Part shown: positions 10,295 to 22,402 of the stretch, piece after piece
Position numbering within the stretch: the first letter of the stretch is position 1
Layout: each line of letters opens with the position of its first letter
NCBI GenBank assembly: GCA_964304625.1
Contig: OZ199838.1
Span: 8,804,001-8,868,000 of the forward strand
Direction of reading: 5' to 3'
DNA length: 64,000 bases
DNA from: Kudoa neothunni
Lineage: Eukaryota > Cnidaria
Translations under genes and position numbers: made by a program
Notes under the pieces: model-generated
What the model was told of the DNA's origin: nothing
The model's input: only the letters and a program-made list of their open reading frames with translations
Database searches by the model: none

Positions 10295-13200
10295 CTAAAA
10301 ATGGTTATAAAAATCAGAATGAACATATTTTTGTTCGATGAAATTTTTCAAGTCTTCGTAAGAAGTTTTGTCGTTTGGTTTCAGTGCAGGGTCAAGATTG
10401 GATTCGTACAATTGATTAACTTTAATATTTCCTTTACTTAGCATAAACTAGACGAAAACCTTTAACTGCCGAAATAGAAATGAAATAGCTAACGTTAATA
10501 AGTTCGGGGGTCCAATGGTCCAAAGCGAGTGATTTGACTTTGGTGATATGAACTCCAAGACTTCGATGAACTCCGGAGCATTTGATGCAAATAGTAATGC
10601 CTAGATTTGAACTAGCCCATTCAGGATCTAAGTTGGATTTTAATTAAATTGATTGATCTTTCAACTAAATAGGCACACCTTTAGCTCCACAGTCGGCGCA
10701 AAATTCATTTCCAGGCAATTGTTGAATGCTAGCTACCTTTTGATTATTGTCTGCATCCACAAGATGTGTGATGGCTCTTGTGTGAGCTGAACTATTATGA
10801 TTGGTTTGATTAGCTTCAGAATCGTTGGCAGAATCGACCTATTATATAAATGCGTTAAGAAATAAAGAAACGCTGTCAACTCAAAATAGTTACATGTAAT
10901 CGTCCTAAAGCCATCGAAATTGACTCCTAAAATTTCGAAATAGATTCGCGACAGAAAATAAATATAACAAACATTTAGTTCATCAATCCAACTATTGAGT
11001 TCTTTCTCATGTAATGCTTGTATTGTGTATTCGTCAGAGGGCATAATAAGCTTATATAATATGTAGCGGTGATATATACAAACGCAAATTTTCTACTTTG
11101 AAACAAAAATTTCGGTCGATTTCTGTCGGTCGACAAGGTTTTACTGAACTAACTGAAAGTTGAGCGAATACTCTTGGATATTTGTCAATGAAGCCTTGTG
11201 CATACAAAATTCCCTCACTTCTGCATAATAAAAAGTACTAAAGAAAAGTGTTTACAGGTAAATGAGAAATATATTTAAAATATGAATTAAAGTAAAAGCA
11301 CAGGAAGTGGTGTGTGGTTTCTAATTTCAACATATTTAAAAATTAACTCGATTAAAGAAGGTTAATGATATAATTACATTTGAATTAAATCTAAGGATGC
11401 AGTATCTTAATTTAGTAACAATGAGTTGGCGGTTTATAATCGCCCAAAACTCAATATAAAAATAAGGTCATATTATATTACTGCTGATATATGTGAAATT
11501 TTCAAATTAATTCAAAATCAGGGAAGCATAAAACAATATGCCTAGTAAACATATTTCTAATGCTCCAACTTCCATTACTTAAAATACGATAAGTTAATAT
11601 CAATTAATATACGTATATATATATATATATAAAGTAAGAATTGTTGAAATTTGCATCAATTTAAATATAAAAAACATTTTTAATGTAAAATAAATAATCT
11701 TCATAGTTTAAAAAGCTAAATCAACAATCAGTTTAATCACAAAAAAATATTCACAAAGTAAACGGAGAACAGAATGTTACAATTAGATTTGATTTTAGTC
11801 ACTTTATTATGGCTCCAAAAAGTTCGTGAAACTACAAGTGACCCACTCCATTTTTAACCAATTAACTACAGAATATAAATTAATTATACCAAAGGTTTGA
11901 ATTCATATTTGAAGGGCGTCCTAAAACGTAAACGTAAGTAACCTTCTTTGGTGAACACTCTTCTACAATAGGCTTCAATAAAAATATTAATTAACAACAG
12001 GTTACTTCTTGGAATGAGGTAATGTGTCTAAATCAATAATTATAAGTCAATCTACTTAAAAGATAACTAAACTTACCAGAATAACTAGTGATTGAGCCAC
12101 AAGTATCCTTAGTAACTGTGGTATTCAACGCATCACCCAGTTCAGAAGTGGCGGTGTTGAGTGGTAACCTCAACAAACCATATGGTTTGAATGCAACACG
12201 AGATTTAGCAGATCTGTACAGCTCGAATGAGAGGATGTATTTGCTTTCAGTAGCTGAAAATGTTGAATCATTTGCGCGTTGCTCACTCAAAAATGTTTTG
12301 AAATCTGTCATATCCATGTCACTTTGAGTATCATCAATGTTGACTTCAGATTGGAGTTGTTTATTCTATATTTGCAAAATAAATTATTTTAGGTAGAAAT
12401 GTAAAATGATTCAGGAAATATTACGTGTTTTTCGTAGGTTTTTCTATTTATAAATTCTGCGCAAATAAAAATATATGGAAATGTGAATATTAGATAGAAC
12501 TCGATAGCTGATACCTTTGGGAATGTTTGACACTATACGACTTAATTTGGTGAATATTTGACCACCTTTTTGTGATGAGCTACATTAACATCGTAATGGA
12601 AAACCACTAAACAAAAATAAAATTTACTGGATTTTACTAAAATCAACAAGATCAAATTGTTGCGTATGGGACAAGGTTTCTGCAGAGATTTGATTCATCA
12701 CTTCTGATGCCTTAGCATTTCGAGAAGATATTTTCTTTTGGATATCACTTCCATCTGTCTGGCTATTCTGATATATTTGATCAAGTTTTTCTTGAGAATT
12801 TTTAATGGTCTACCGCATTCCATCACAAACACATACATACTCATCATTAAATACCAATAGTCCATTGTTGAGATAACTGTGATATGAGAGCATTATAGAA
12901 CAGATATTTTTGAATACGGAAAACTAAACAGAGGATAAAAATAGCGATTGGGATTTCAAACAAAGTAATAATTATCAGTGTTTGATATTTTTAAAATCAG
13001 ACATAGATGCAACGTTTCGCAGCGCGGGGCATAGAAATTTTTGAACGTTTAATGAGTGCCTCTAGTGGACGCGGAAAATCCTGATATTTTTATGGCATTT
13101 ACAATGGTGAGATAATTGCACAATGTGAAGTCCTTTGAAATCAATACCTCGATTTTTGAACTTATTTTTAAATGACCATTAATATCATAAGACAACATAA

Positions 13201-16200
13201 AATTAAATGATTCATTCTATACAAACGTATAATAACATTTAACATGGTCTTTATCCAAATAGAATCGTTATGGTTTTAATCCCAATCTTGTCTCATTTAT
13301 AATCGTGATCCCCTGATTTTTATTTAACCTAATATAATATTGATTAATGTTCTATCTAGATTATCTCTTTTGTTTTATAAGACCCGTATACATGAAAGTC
13401 TTGCTTAATGCGAACCAGATTAGAACGAGCTTCACTTAACTCTCGAAGGACCGGGCTCAAAAAACTTATGCGCGTAACCATGGGGGTACCTCAGGTACCA
13501 CATAAATTTCCTACGATTGCGATTGTATTTATTCCTAATTTTTTAAATTTACAAATACAGTAAGAAACCAATTTCACGCACCTGTGTGCGCAATCATTTC
13601 AGAAGAAATTGACATTTAATAATGGTTAAATTGCGTCTATAATGGCTAATTAACTACATATTAATTTTTTAAACGATAATTAAAATTCGATAAACGAATT
13701 AACATCACAAAGATATTTTTCAACGATCTATGAAATACTCTTCTTGTTGCTATCGGTAGAATAAGGCAGTTTCGTCTACATTCTAAATAAAATTTTCAGA
13801 GTATCTTTTAAAAAATGTTATGATTGGATTGGTCTACTGTGAAGTAGTTTCATGTGTAGCATCAGAAGATTAGCTAATAAAATTTGATTTATTAATGTTG
13901 GACCTTGTTTTAAAAACAACGAAACCCTCAACGAATTGCACACGAAGGTAAATCTTTTTCTTTGGCTAATTGATTTCTCTTGATGATTACCGTGACCACG
14001 CTTACTATTATCTTTCTGCTTCGTGTTCACCCAATCCACTCATATACATCTTCATCAACAGAATTAAATTGTCCTGCATGCAAATAATTTCTATTTTTAG
14101 ATTCTACAAACATTTATGGGTTTTGATTATTTTATTTTTGATCTCTAGGATGCCATTAAGAGTCGAGATAATAGATACTTTAAAAAGTGCGTGAAATTAG
14201 CCAATCACGTGACTTTTAGTTAAGTTATTTGGCAGCTTTTTAAAATAATTTTTATAACAATTTTGATTCAAATATTATAAGAAACATAATATTTAGACAA
14301 TGACCAATCAATATTCTAACTAAATAGGTTTTAAAAAAGTGCATGAAATTGGTTACTTACTGTAGTATATTTATGACTATTAAAAGCGATATCCGAATAA
14401 TCAAATTAATAAGTGAATCAATAGGAAATTTCAAGAACATTTCAAGAAGCGTTACCAATATAATCTCTTACAATTTATCTTATTGCTACGTTATACGATA
14501 TACAAAAATATTTCAAATCTTTTTCGATCGGTGGGAAATAAAATAAATGCTTCCCGGTTACTCTCTTCGCAAATAACAACACAAACGGCAATGTACCCCT
14601 TGGGTTACACATACGGTTGACCTCGGTAAGCTCTACGTTGATTGGTGGATTATATTTGATCCAATTCACTGAACGGAATAAAAATGTACGTTATGATCCA
14701 TGTTTTAGTTAATATTTATTTTGGGTGTTTTCTCATTAAGTTATATTTTCCCAAATTAGTTGATTATTTTCTTCATTCAATTACTTTTGCGTCACATCAA
14801 TTAAATATTTAAAGATGAATCGAAATTGCGTAATTTAGCCCATTATGATAATACTGCATACAGAAAGAAAATATGTATGGGTGTTCTAGGACAAATTGAA
14901 GTTTCATATTTTAATAAATGATAAATATTAATGAATGTTATAACAACATATCAAAAATATGATACCACCCTTAATTATTGAGAATTAGCACGTTTTGGTA
15001 AATATTAACGTGAATCCCTAAAACTATCCTTTGACATCATTGGAATCCTATCATGCAACATGGGGGAAATAAAAACTAGACACAGGCTATTGCAACGTAT
15101 GAGAATATCTCCTAAAATAGCGCTCGTATCAAAATTTTAATTTCACAAATACATATAATAATGAATGAATTAGCATTAGATAGACTTTTAACAGAAAATA
15201 ACTTAGTTGACTTTTTAACTATAAATTGGCCAATACCGCATGAATTAAGTAGACTCTTTCCTCAAGAACTTGTATTTAGATTGGATTTTAAGTAACCCAT
15301 AATATAGGTATCGTAATTTTTATACGAAATTATGAGGAACGATGTACTTGCTGAGAGCAGGGCGTCCACTGCTTGGGTTTTTTGTGGTCACCTTGGGTTC
15401 TTGGTTTTTTTTCATTTTTCTTTAAAATCTTGGGTTTTTATTGAAAACCTGTAAACATTGAATAATAACACAAATTTTATTATGTGCGACATTAATATTT
15501 ATATTTTTAATAACGTATCGTACTCAGATTATATCGTACAGGGTTTAAACATTTACGATATTGAACGACAGCACAATAGATAGTTTAACGTGGCACGATT
15601 GCACAATTGTTCAGTTAACATTGTCGCACATTATTAGAAAATTTAACGTTATTTCAAAATATATCTCGAACTATGAATTAATTCATTAATTCATTGTGAG
15701 TATATTGATCTATACTAGACATTATGTCTGAATAAGTGTTCGCGCCAATAAATTGTAATAATACGACGATAAATTTAAATTTAATATCTGTAAACGTGTT
15801 TGAAGACTCGGAAGATGATTCAAAACTTTAATAGACATGATTCTACTTTTTGTTATACTTTAGACTAGCGTTTTTCTCGACCTTGGGTTTTTTCTAAAAT
15901 CCCGCTGGCAGCCCTGGCTGAGAAAGTGAGCGCGCATTCTAGAAAATTCTCTAAGACGTTCCATTGTATCTGTCCATGCTATAATATGTTTTAACCAAAT
16001 ATAGGTAAAAAACAATAAATAATACTTTACTCCGTTTATTTATACTATAAAAACGGATATAACTGGTTTTTACGATCCAATAATTGTGATTTTAAACCTG
16101 TTTTCTTATTTTATAAAAACAAAAAATAAATTATTATATGATGGATATATTATTATGATATATATTTTATAGAAGATAATATTGTTTTTATACGGATACA

Positions 16201-18869
16201 TGGATTTAAATTTCTCATCGTCTTTTTCGGTAATCCAATGACGGTTAGATCAGAACCCTTAGAGGTCGCCTTAATGTTCTTACTTGGGTGGGGAATTTTA
16301 AATTTAAATAAAATAAACCAAAAAATTGATATGATTATTTTTTTGTAATTTTTATTGATTTCGGTGTCATCTATCTTCATTTTCTTGAGGTTTAATATCT
16401 AAAGTTCATTTGAGAATATCATACTTATATTTATAACATTTCTTCTTTCATTTGACTCGTTATTTTATATCTGCTTATCATATTTCGAATTTATATCGTT
16501 GATTTCACGTTGTAATTAAAGTTAATTACATCATTTTAAATAAACATGTTATATCAATGTTTGATGATTTAGTAGTTTTAAATCATATTATCCCTAATAT
16601 AGATTCAATTCTCTTAATAGCAATTATTGAACTAAGGTAAAATCATTTCAATATTCTGCGGACATTGGCATACGTTGGTTTGTATAGACTTATGCATTTT
16701 ATACGCGCTTTGAATAGAGTTGGAATTTTTATTTTGAGGTTTCTATTACTTTCGTATATTGAATAAATTTGGCATTATTATTCGATGGTGAATAATTACG
16801 TGTATATTCGCTGACAGGAAATATCTCTTTCAAAGTAAATTAAGTGGTTATGTTACGTAGAGTTGACATTAATATTAAAACGATAAACGGTGATATTTAT
16901 CAAGAAAGCCCGTTATAACAATTGAACCACCGAATAAATGTAAACTTAATCATTTAATCTATAATCATATCGCAAAATAGTTTATTTACAATCATTGTTG
17001 CAAACACCACATTAACACAAGTTCACGTGTTCTTAATTAACGTATCGGGCATATCAATTCTTCTTGTTATATAAAATCAACACTTTATGAGTTTAATATA
17101 ATTTCATACGTAAACTTCAATACAAATTATTGAGGAAAGAGTCTGCTTAATCCATGCGGTATTAGCCAATTTATAGTTAAAAGATAAACTAAGTTATTTT
17201 CTTTTGAAAATTTATTTAATAATAGTTCATTTATCGTTATATGTATATTTGAAATTAAAATTTTGATATGAGCGTTATTTTAGGAGATATTCCCATCCGT
17301 TGCAATAGCCACTTCCTAAAAACTATAACGTCCTCCTTATATTTTTTATTTATTCGTGTCATTATAGTTACTTTATTGCTGTATAATAAGATAACACCTC
17401 ATATTACGCTCAAAAAATGATTTCTAAGGCGAGTTAATAAACCGACGGCGCATTGAACACATTTTTACCAGAATATATGCCGTTTCTTTTTTTACAAAAG
17501 TTCATACAAACAAAATTTGCATAAGTATAGGAGATTATACGAACTTATAAGCTACAATTTCGAGTTTTGATTGATAAAAACACAGATTTGCAAAAAATGG
17601 GGTCTCGAAAGACCACGCATGGCCCCGGAATGGTTATCGCAGTTTGGACGGAATAAAGAACTAAAGATGTTAATTTTTAGGGTCCATCGATAAATTAAGT
17701 TATATCTGATATATCTGATCGAATATATCTCATTTTTAATGAGAACAGAAATATTTATTCATCACTTTCAAATTTGAAAGTGACATGAAGCTTGAATCAA
17801 AATTGTAAGTAGTTTAAATTAAAAAATAAATATTTATGAAAAATGTGGGGAGCGGAACTTTTTATCAAAAAAAAGCGGGAAGTGATCAAATAAAGGTTGA
17901 GAAATATTGCATTAATGCATTTGTAGTTCGCGGCTTGTATAATTTTTTCATCTTCAAAACTTATTAATGTTACAAGAAAGGGATCTCATTTTGTTGAAAG
18001 TATAATTAATCAAACAAATGATGGCAATATCAGCCAAGAAACATGATCAAGTGTGCCCAATCGAACAAATACTTTGTAGTTGTAGAAAATATCGTCCAAC
18101 CTTTGAATATGACTGATGCAGGATGATTGATAGGTCTTTTTACTGATCAGACATCTTGCGCAAGATTTTTGGAACGTTGATTTCTATATTAAGTACATTA
18201 GAGGTGTGTCCTAAGTTGGTAGGTTGGTTGGTTGGTTACATCTTTAATGTTGGCCACATTAGGCGATTCTGAAAGCATGGACCAACTGGTTTTGAAATCA
18301 TGTAAAGAACGTTTAAATTTTTTTTGAGTATCCTGACGTTGAAATTATTCATGTTAAACATTCAGCATAGTCTGCAATCAAACGTTACTTTATAATCGGA
18401 GTGTGTGTCTTCGTAGGTGGCTTTCGCGGTTGTTATAATTTCTACGAGTTGCTCTCCAAAAACACTTTCGTACAAATTGATATCACTTAGTAGGCTATGA
18501 AACTAAGCAAGGAAATCAATACCTCAAACCAACATCTCTATACCTTGGTTAGATGAGATACATATTGGTTTTCATTAGTTTCCGACAAAAATGTTATTAG
18601 CGTGTCAAGCTCTTTGCAAATCTCCTGTTGAATAACAGATTTTTGCATGAGCAATGAGTTCAATTCGTTGATTTTATTGTATAATCTGTTGGTTGTACCA
18701 AGAAACTAAATTAACCAATTAGTACATGAATAGGAATTCCACTCAAACACACATCATGTATGTTGTTATCGTATAGATTGAGATTGTGTTGAAATTTGGG
18801 ATCCATGTTTTTTACATTTTCGTAAAAATCATATTCGTAAAAATGACCATAGTTTCCAGAGAATGACAT
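10295..18869 (-). CDS. ACAP-like BAR-PH-ArfGAP protein, 15 exons
   Basis: GTPase-activating protein for Arf small GTPases, acting on curved membranes. Exons (high to low): 18869-18753, 18705-18544, 18502-18389, 18332-18240, 18183-18073, 12923-12855, 12809-12648, 12365-12077, 12027-12006, 11962-11890, 11237-11097, 11050-10973, 10838-10679, 10627-10494, 10447-10295; about 625 aa, every junction phase-consistent. A BAR-like coiled region spans residues 40-276 ([18 protein letters not shown]). The PH domain (about 385-477) starts KEGYLRLR, has [17 protein letters not shown] and the closing-helix Trp472. The ArfGAP zinc finger CX2CX16CX2C uses Cys524, 527, 544 and 547, with Arg finger Arg552 in [11 protein letters not shown]. 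Ankyrin repeats usual in ACAPs are absent after the stop. Least sure: the exon 7-8 junction, where a tiny extra exon is possible, and the start. Intron 5 is 5149 bp; most others are 41-56 nt. Confidence 0.9.
13558..14362. mobile_element. Tc1/mariner-type mini-element
   Basis: TA is duplicated at 13556-13557 and 14363-14364. The inverted ends CAGTAAGAAACCAATTTCAC and CAGTAAGTAACCAATTTCAT differ at two positions. It belongs to the same end family as the element at 27290-31121. 805 bp, with no convincing coding frame. Confidence 0.85.
15358..15916 (+). mobile_element. hAT mini-element B (innermost doll)
   Basis: It starts CAGGGCGTCCACTGC and ends CCGCTGGCAGCCCTG; CAGGGC is shared in inverted form. 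The 8-bp duplications GCTGAGAG (15350-15357) and GCTGAGAA (15917-15924) match at 7 of 8. 559 bp, no coding frame. A truncated relative lies at 1292-1411. Confidence 0.9.
16153..16380 (-). pseudogene. Residual MULE transposase C-terminus
   Basis: An open stretch of 75 codons contains [17 protein letters not shown], which matches the C-terminal tails of the MULEs at 56.1-58.5 kb (VGRPKGYALTIIGYKKK) and 61.1-63.6 kb (AGKPKGYGLTAIKRQRKR). The catalytic part is missing, so this element is a deletion product of a once-coding relative. Confidence 0.65.
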
Positions 18870-20018
18870 TGTGAAATTATCAATCAGATATGTGGACTAA
18901 GTCCTTCGGTGCGTATCGGGGTTAAGATAATGCAAGCTTAATTCTAATATAAGACATAATATCTAGATATATTGGCTGGAAATTTCGCTCATCTTAATTG
19001 TAGCTGGTATTAGTGATCTGATGTGTTTCTATGACATAGATCCACCGTTCTTTAACTTTATTCGATGCATACATTAGTAGAGAGTCGATCCACTTATCAA
19101 TCAGCCTGTCTCTACAATTTACGACTCCACTAAAAAATTTCTTCCGTATTGGCTAATACATGAGAATAGATTTCTTAACCAATCTTATACATGAAAAATT
19201 ATGCGTCCGGCGCATTTCCATGTATACTTGCTATTTGTCGAGCACATTTTGTTATCTATTCATTTAATTGAGGTACCGGCAGTGAATCGACGTATGTCGT
19301 CTGCTTGTATACTCAAAATTTTGATTCGGCTGTGTTCACGTTCTATAAAAAAATTTATACGTTCTCTATTGTGCTTCCTCGTACTTTTCTCATCATATAA
19401 GTATTTTGTCCCGTTACTCAAATTACATTCAAATAAATTATTGAACTATAATTCGATTTTTAAACCGTTTATATAAGTTTCAATATAGAGTGATGCGATG
19501 TTCTTTAGAATGCTAAATTCTATCATTTATTTTAAACGGGTTTGAAAAATTAAACAATCTTTTATTTTCAAATTCAATTTTTTTTAAGTTTATTTATATA
19601 AAAAGGGATTAGTCTCAGTTATTCTGGTGCTATTGTGAGTGCAAAAACACCTTTATTTTTATTAGCTGTATATTCGTTTATTTATTTATTTTGTTGTAGA
19701 ACAATTATATTCGAAAAAAACTTCCGTAGTTTGTAATTTTAAGCCCGGAGGAGTTATTACGTAATCACGGTAACATATGCAGTCTTGTAGAGGCGCATAC
19801 CTGAAATGACCCTGATAATCTTTCCTCCTTAGGTTACTTTTAATGTTGAATATCTTGTTTATAAAACAAATGAACTCTTTAATTTATTCAAATGCTAGGA
19901 AATAAAGCAAATAATTGTTTTTGTCTCCGATAATTCTGGTTATAGGTAACTTATTTCTAAACGGTCAGTCCTATTCTATTCGCATATTTTTGTTTTTTTA
20001 ACTTTTCTGTTAACTTGG
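18870..20018. other. Upstream of the ACAP-like gene; weak coding traces on minus strand
   Basis: No recognised gene. On the minus strand about 60 codons at 19440-19265 read KSTRKHNRERINFFIEREHS and on, and about 40 codons near 19140-19006 read RLIDKWIDSLLMYASNKVKE. Both look more protein-like than chance but are separated by stops, and I cannot name a family. They could be a decayed gene or exons of an unknown one. Confidence 0.25.
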
Positions 20019-20292
20019 ATGTATTTCAGAAAATTTCTTGGCGGTGACAGCAACGATTCTTCTATATTCGATCTAGAGTACTATAGCGATGAATCATGTA
20101 TTGATGATTTGGAATTAGAAAAAAGCGATAATTCCAGTTCTGAATCATTTGAGGATATAGGAGAAGTCGATATATATAAAAATTGCTCAACTTTGGAAAC
20201 CTTGGATGAGAATAAAGATAAATTTTATAGAAAGAACTTTGAATGGTCATCTAATCCTGTAGGATTATTTTCTAAAAAGAGGAAGCATGATA

Positions 20293-21420
20293 CAGTAGGT
20301 GACGGCTCGTGCGCACTACCACTCGTGGGCACCTGCCATGAATTAATGACTTACACAATACTGTTACTAATTAAAATGAATCGAACAAAAGCATAACAAT
20401 TATAATAAATTATTAAAACCTTAGTTTTTGTTTTAATTCGTTGTATATAAGAATTAGCTCAAATTTACGACTCGTGGGCACTTGAAGAGAACCAAGAAGT
20501 TACGTTCTTTGAAAGATAAAGTGGATATAATGCCATATTATGATAGAATATCGAATGGGGAAAACAGATAAACTAAAATTCTCAATTGTTTTAACTTAAA
20601 ATATCTACCCTCTTTAAATTGGATTTTGGGTAATAAATAACCCATTATGAAGTCTCATAACGGAATGAAAATTACAAATAACCACAAAAAATTTACTATT
20701 TCTATGAATGATGCTCTAATTTATTTGAGAAAAATGTACAAATTGTTCAGAAAACGAAATTATCAAATGTTATCTACGGTCATAGATCTAGAAACGACGA
20801 TTTACGATTCATGAATGTCAGAGCTTTACCAGTAAAATATTAAAAACTTTTAATTATATTTTATTGAGTATATTAATTAATTTTATGAAATTATGCATAT
20901 CAATATATATTAAATTTATCTTGATTATTAACTCTTACTCCTACTTCTCATGAGTACAGAAAATAATTTGTTTGTTACGCAACACTTCCTTAAGATATAA
21001 TGATTCATTAAGAAAGTTTTCTGTATGTTTATATTTAAAATCGTTCAAACCTTTATGATTGCAATAAACAATAATTTTGATTGTAATAAAATTTGATGTG
21101 TGAATTGCATTTATTTCTCTTTTTAATTCTTGTTGACAGAAATCATTTGTATTATCATCACGTTGTCTAAATGGTTTGTTTCTACAAATTAAAGTCAAGG
21201 ATCGACTAGATTAATCGCATTTAGTCTTTACATGATTGCTATAAGAAAATTTTATTTTATTAATATACTTTTGAATATAAATACGAACATAGTGATAAGT
21301 AAGGGAGACTAAATTGCAAGAGCCCATATAAAAATTTTGCTTTGTTCACATGCGTCATGACGGCTCGTGGGCACCTCGAACCCAATTCCCATTTTAGTGC
21401 CCATAACCAATCACCTACTG
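20293..21420. mobile_element. Tc1/mariner-type element inside piggyBac
   Basis: TA is duplicated at 20291-20292 and 21421-21422. The ends are CAGTAGGTGACGGCTCGTG and, inverted, CAGTAGGTGATTGGTTATG. Removing it restores the piggyBac reading frame across KRKHD-ILNGK. The motif CTCGTGGGCAC is repeated inside (20322, 20465, and inverted near 21363). 1128 bp, no recognisable transposase. Confidence 0.88.
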
Positions 21421-22402
21421 TATTTTAAACGGAAAAAATCAAATACACATTCCTGATTATATTAATACAGAATCTCAAGTTTGGAGCGTATTTTTCACAG
21501 ATGCAATATTAAATAATTTACTCTATCACACCACAACCATTCAAGAAACATTAAGTAAAATTTCAAACGAGAACGTGATTCTATGGAATTTGATCTATGT
21601 GATTTAAAAACAATCATTGTCTTGCATTACTTTCTTGCAATAAAAAGGCAAATTTAACCGACATGAATCAACTTTGGGGAGATGATGACTTCGGCATTCC
21701 GTTATGCAAAAAAGTTTTCAGCTTTAATAGATTCAAATTATTGAAAAGATGTTTACACTATGTGGAAAATATACCAGACTCTGCTCATCACAAATTCGAA
21801 AAAATAAAGATGTCTCCAATGTCATCAAATCAAAATTCTTAACATATTATTCCCCCTCAGAATATTTAGTCATTGTTGAAATGATAATGTCATTAAGAGG
21901 GCGACGTATTTTTAAACAATACTTACCGAAAAAGCAAAAAAACTATTGGCTTAAAATATTCATTATGGCAGATTCCAAAATATTTTATTCTTTAACCCTT
22001 TCGTGCCGGATGTCCGATATACAGGACAGCAACTTGTCTCTAATTCTGAAACTTACTTAAGCGAAATTTCGTAATGTGATAAATATCGGTATCATATATT
22101 AAAGTAATTGTTTCTTATTAATAGATTTCACAATTATTACTAACACATTATAGTCATTAAATTTGGCATTTAAAGTTAGAACTACCATACCATTGTAGCA
22201 TTCAAAAGAATTTGATCATAACATTTAGAGGTTTCATGATTTACCAAAATAAAAATTTGACGTAGTGTAAATAATCAATTTCATTAAGCAGATAGATTTA
22301 TAAACGAATTAGGCGTATGATTTTTGAAATAATACAATGTTTAACACGTGTCCGTATACCGGACATCCGGTACTCGTGGACTGGATTTGGATTAGCCACA
22401 AT

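Larger units (their letters stand above)
15079..17316. mobile_element. MULE deletion derivative with about 200-bp inverted repeats
   Basis: The left arm at 15079-about 15290 recurs inverted at about 17110-17316 (GGCTATTGCAACG at both tips, GGAATATCTCCTAAAATA or close to it further in). The 9-bp duplication TAAAAACTA is perfect at 15070-15078 and 17317-17325. The interior keeps one protein relic (see 16153-16380) and a guest hAT at 15358-15916. Confidence 0.93.
13440..17633. mobile_element. piggyBac-type non-coding element in hAT A
   Basis: TTAA 13436-13439 is followed by CTCTCGAAGGACCGGGC. The right end GGCCCCGGAATGG runs into TTAT 17634-17637 (decayed TTAA). The unsplit hAT copy near 31735-31765 is continuous exactly across this point, so it acts as the empty site. 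Imperfect palindromes occur just inside both ends (GGGGGTACCTCAGGTACCAC at 13485; GGGGTCTCGAAAGACC at 17599). About 1.1 kb of its own sequence remains; no transposase seen. Confidence 0.78.
13010..17909. mobile_element. hAT mini-element A, split copy (outermost doll)
   Basis: Sequence at 13010-13439 and 17638-17909 matches the two halves of the unsplit copy at 31374-32009. The ends are CAACGTTTCGC and, inverted, CAATATTTCTCAAC. The probable 8-bp duplications CATAGATG (13002-13009) and CATTAATG (17910-17917) agree at 6 of 8. Its own length is about 0.7 kb; the rest is a guest piggyBac. Confidence 0.82.
12924..18072 (-). other. Intron 5 of the ACAP-like gene, filled by nested transposons
   Basis: It is bounded by a donor reading GTATTTG after exon 5 and an acceptor TTTAG before exon 6. 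Five transposons are stacked in it (separate entries). Subtracting the outermost one with its duplication leaves about 241 bp, so the intron was small before the insertions. Confidence 0.85.

Noticed and set aside
11780-11850. Alternative ACAP exon reading [12 protein letters not shown]
   Set aside because: It fits phase by chance, but the exon at 11237-11097 gives a far better PH-domain match and a TAG acceptor.
12088-12327. Plus-strand open frame of 79 codons
   Set aside because: It is the antisense of exon 8 of the ACAP-like gene.
19201-19476. Plus-strand 91-codon frame
   Set aside because: No protein-like features; the minus strand of the same stretch looks more coding-like.
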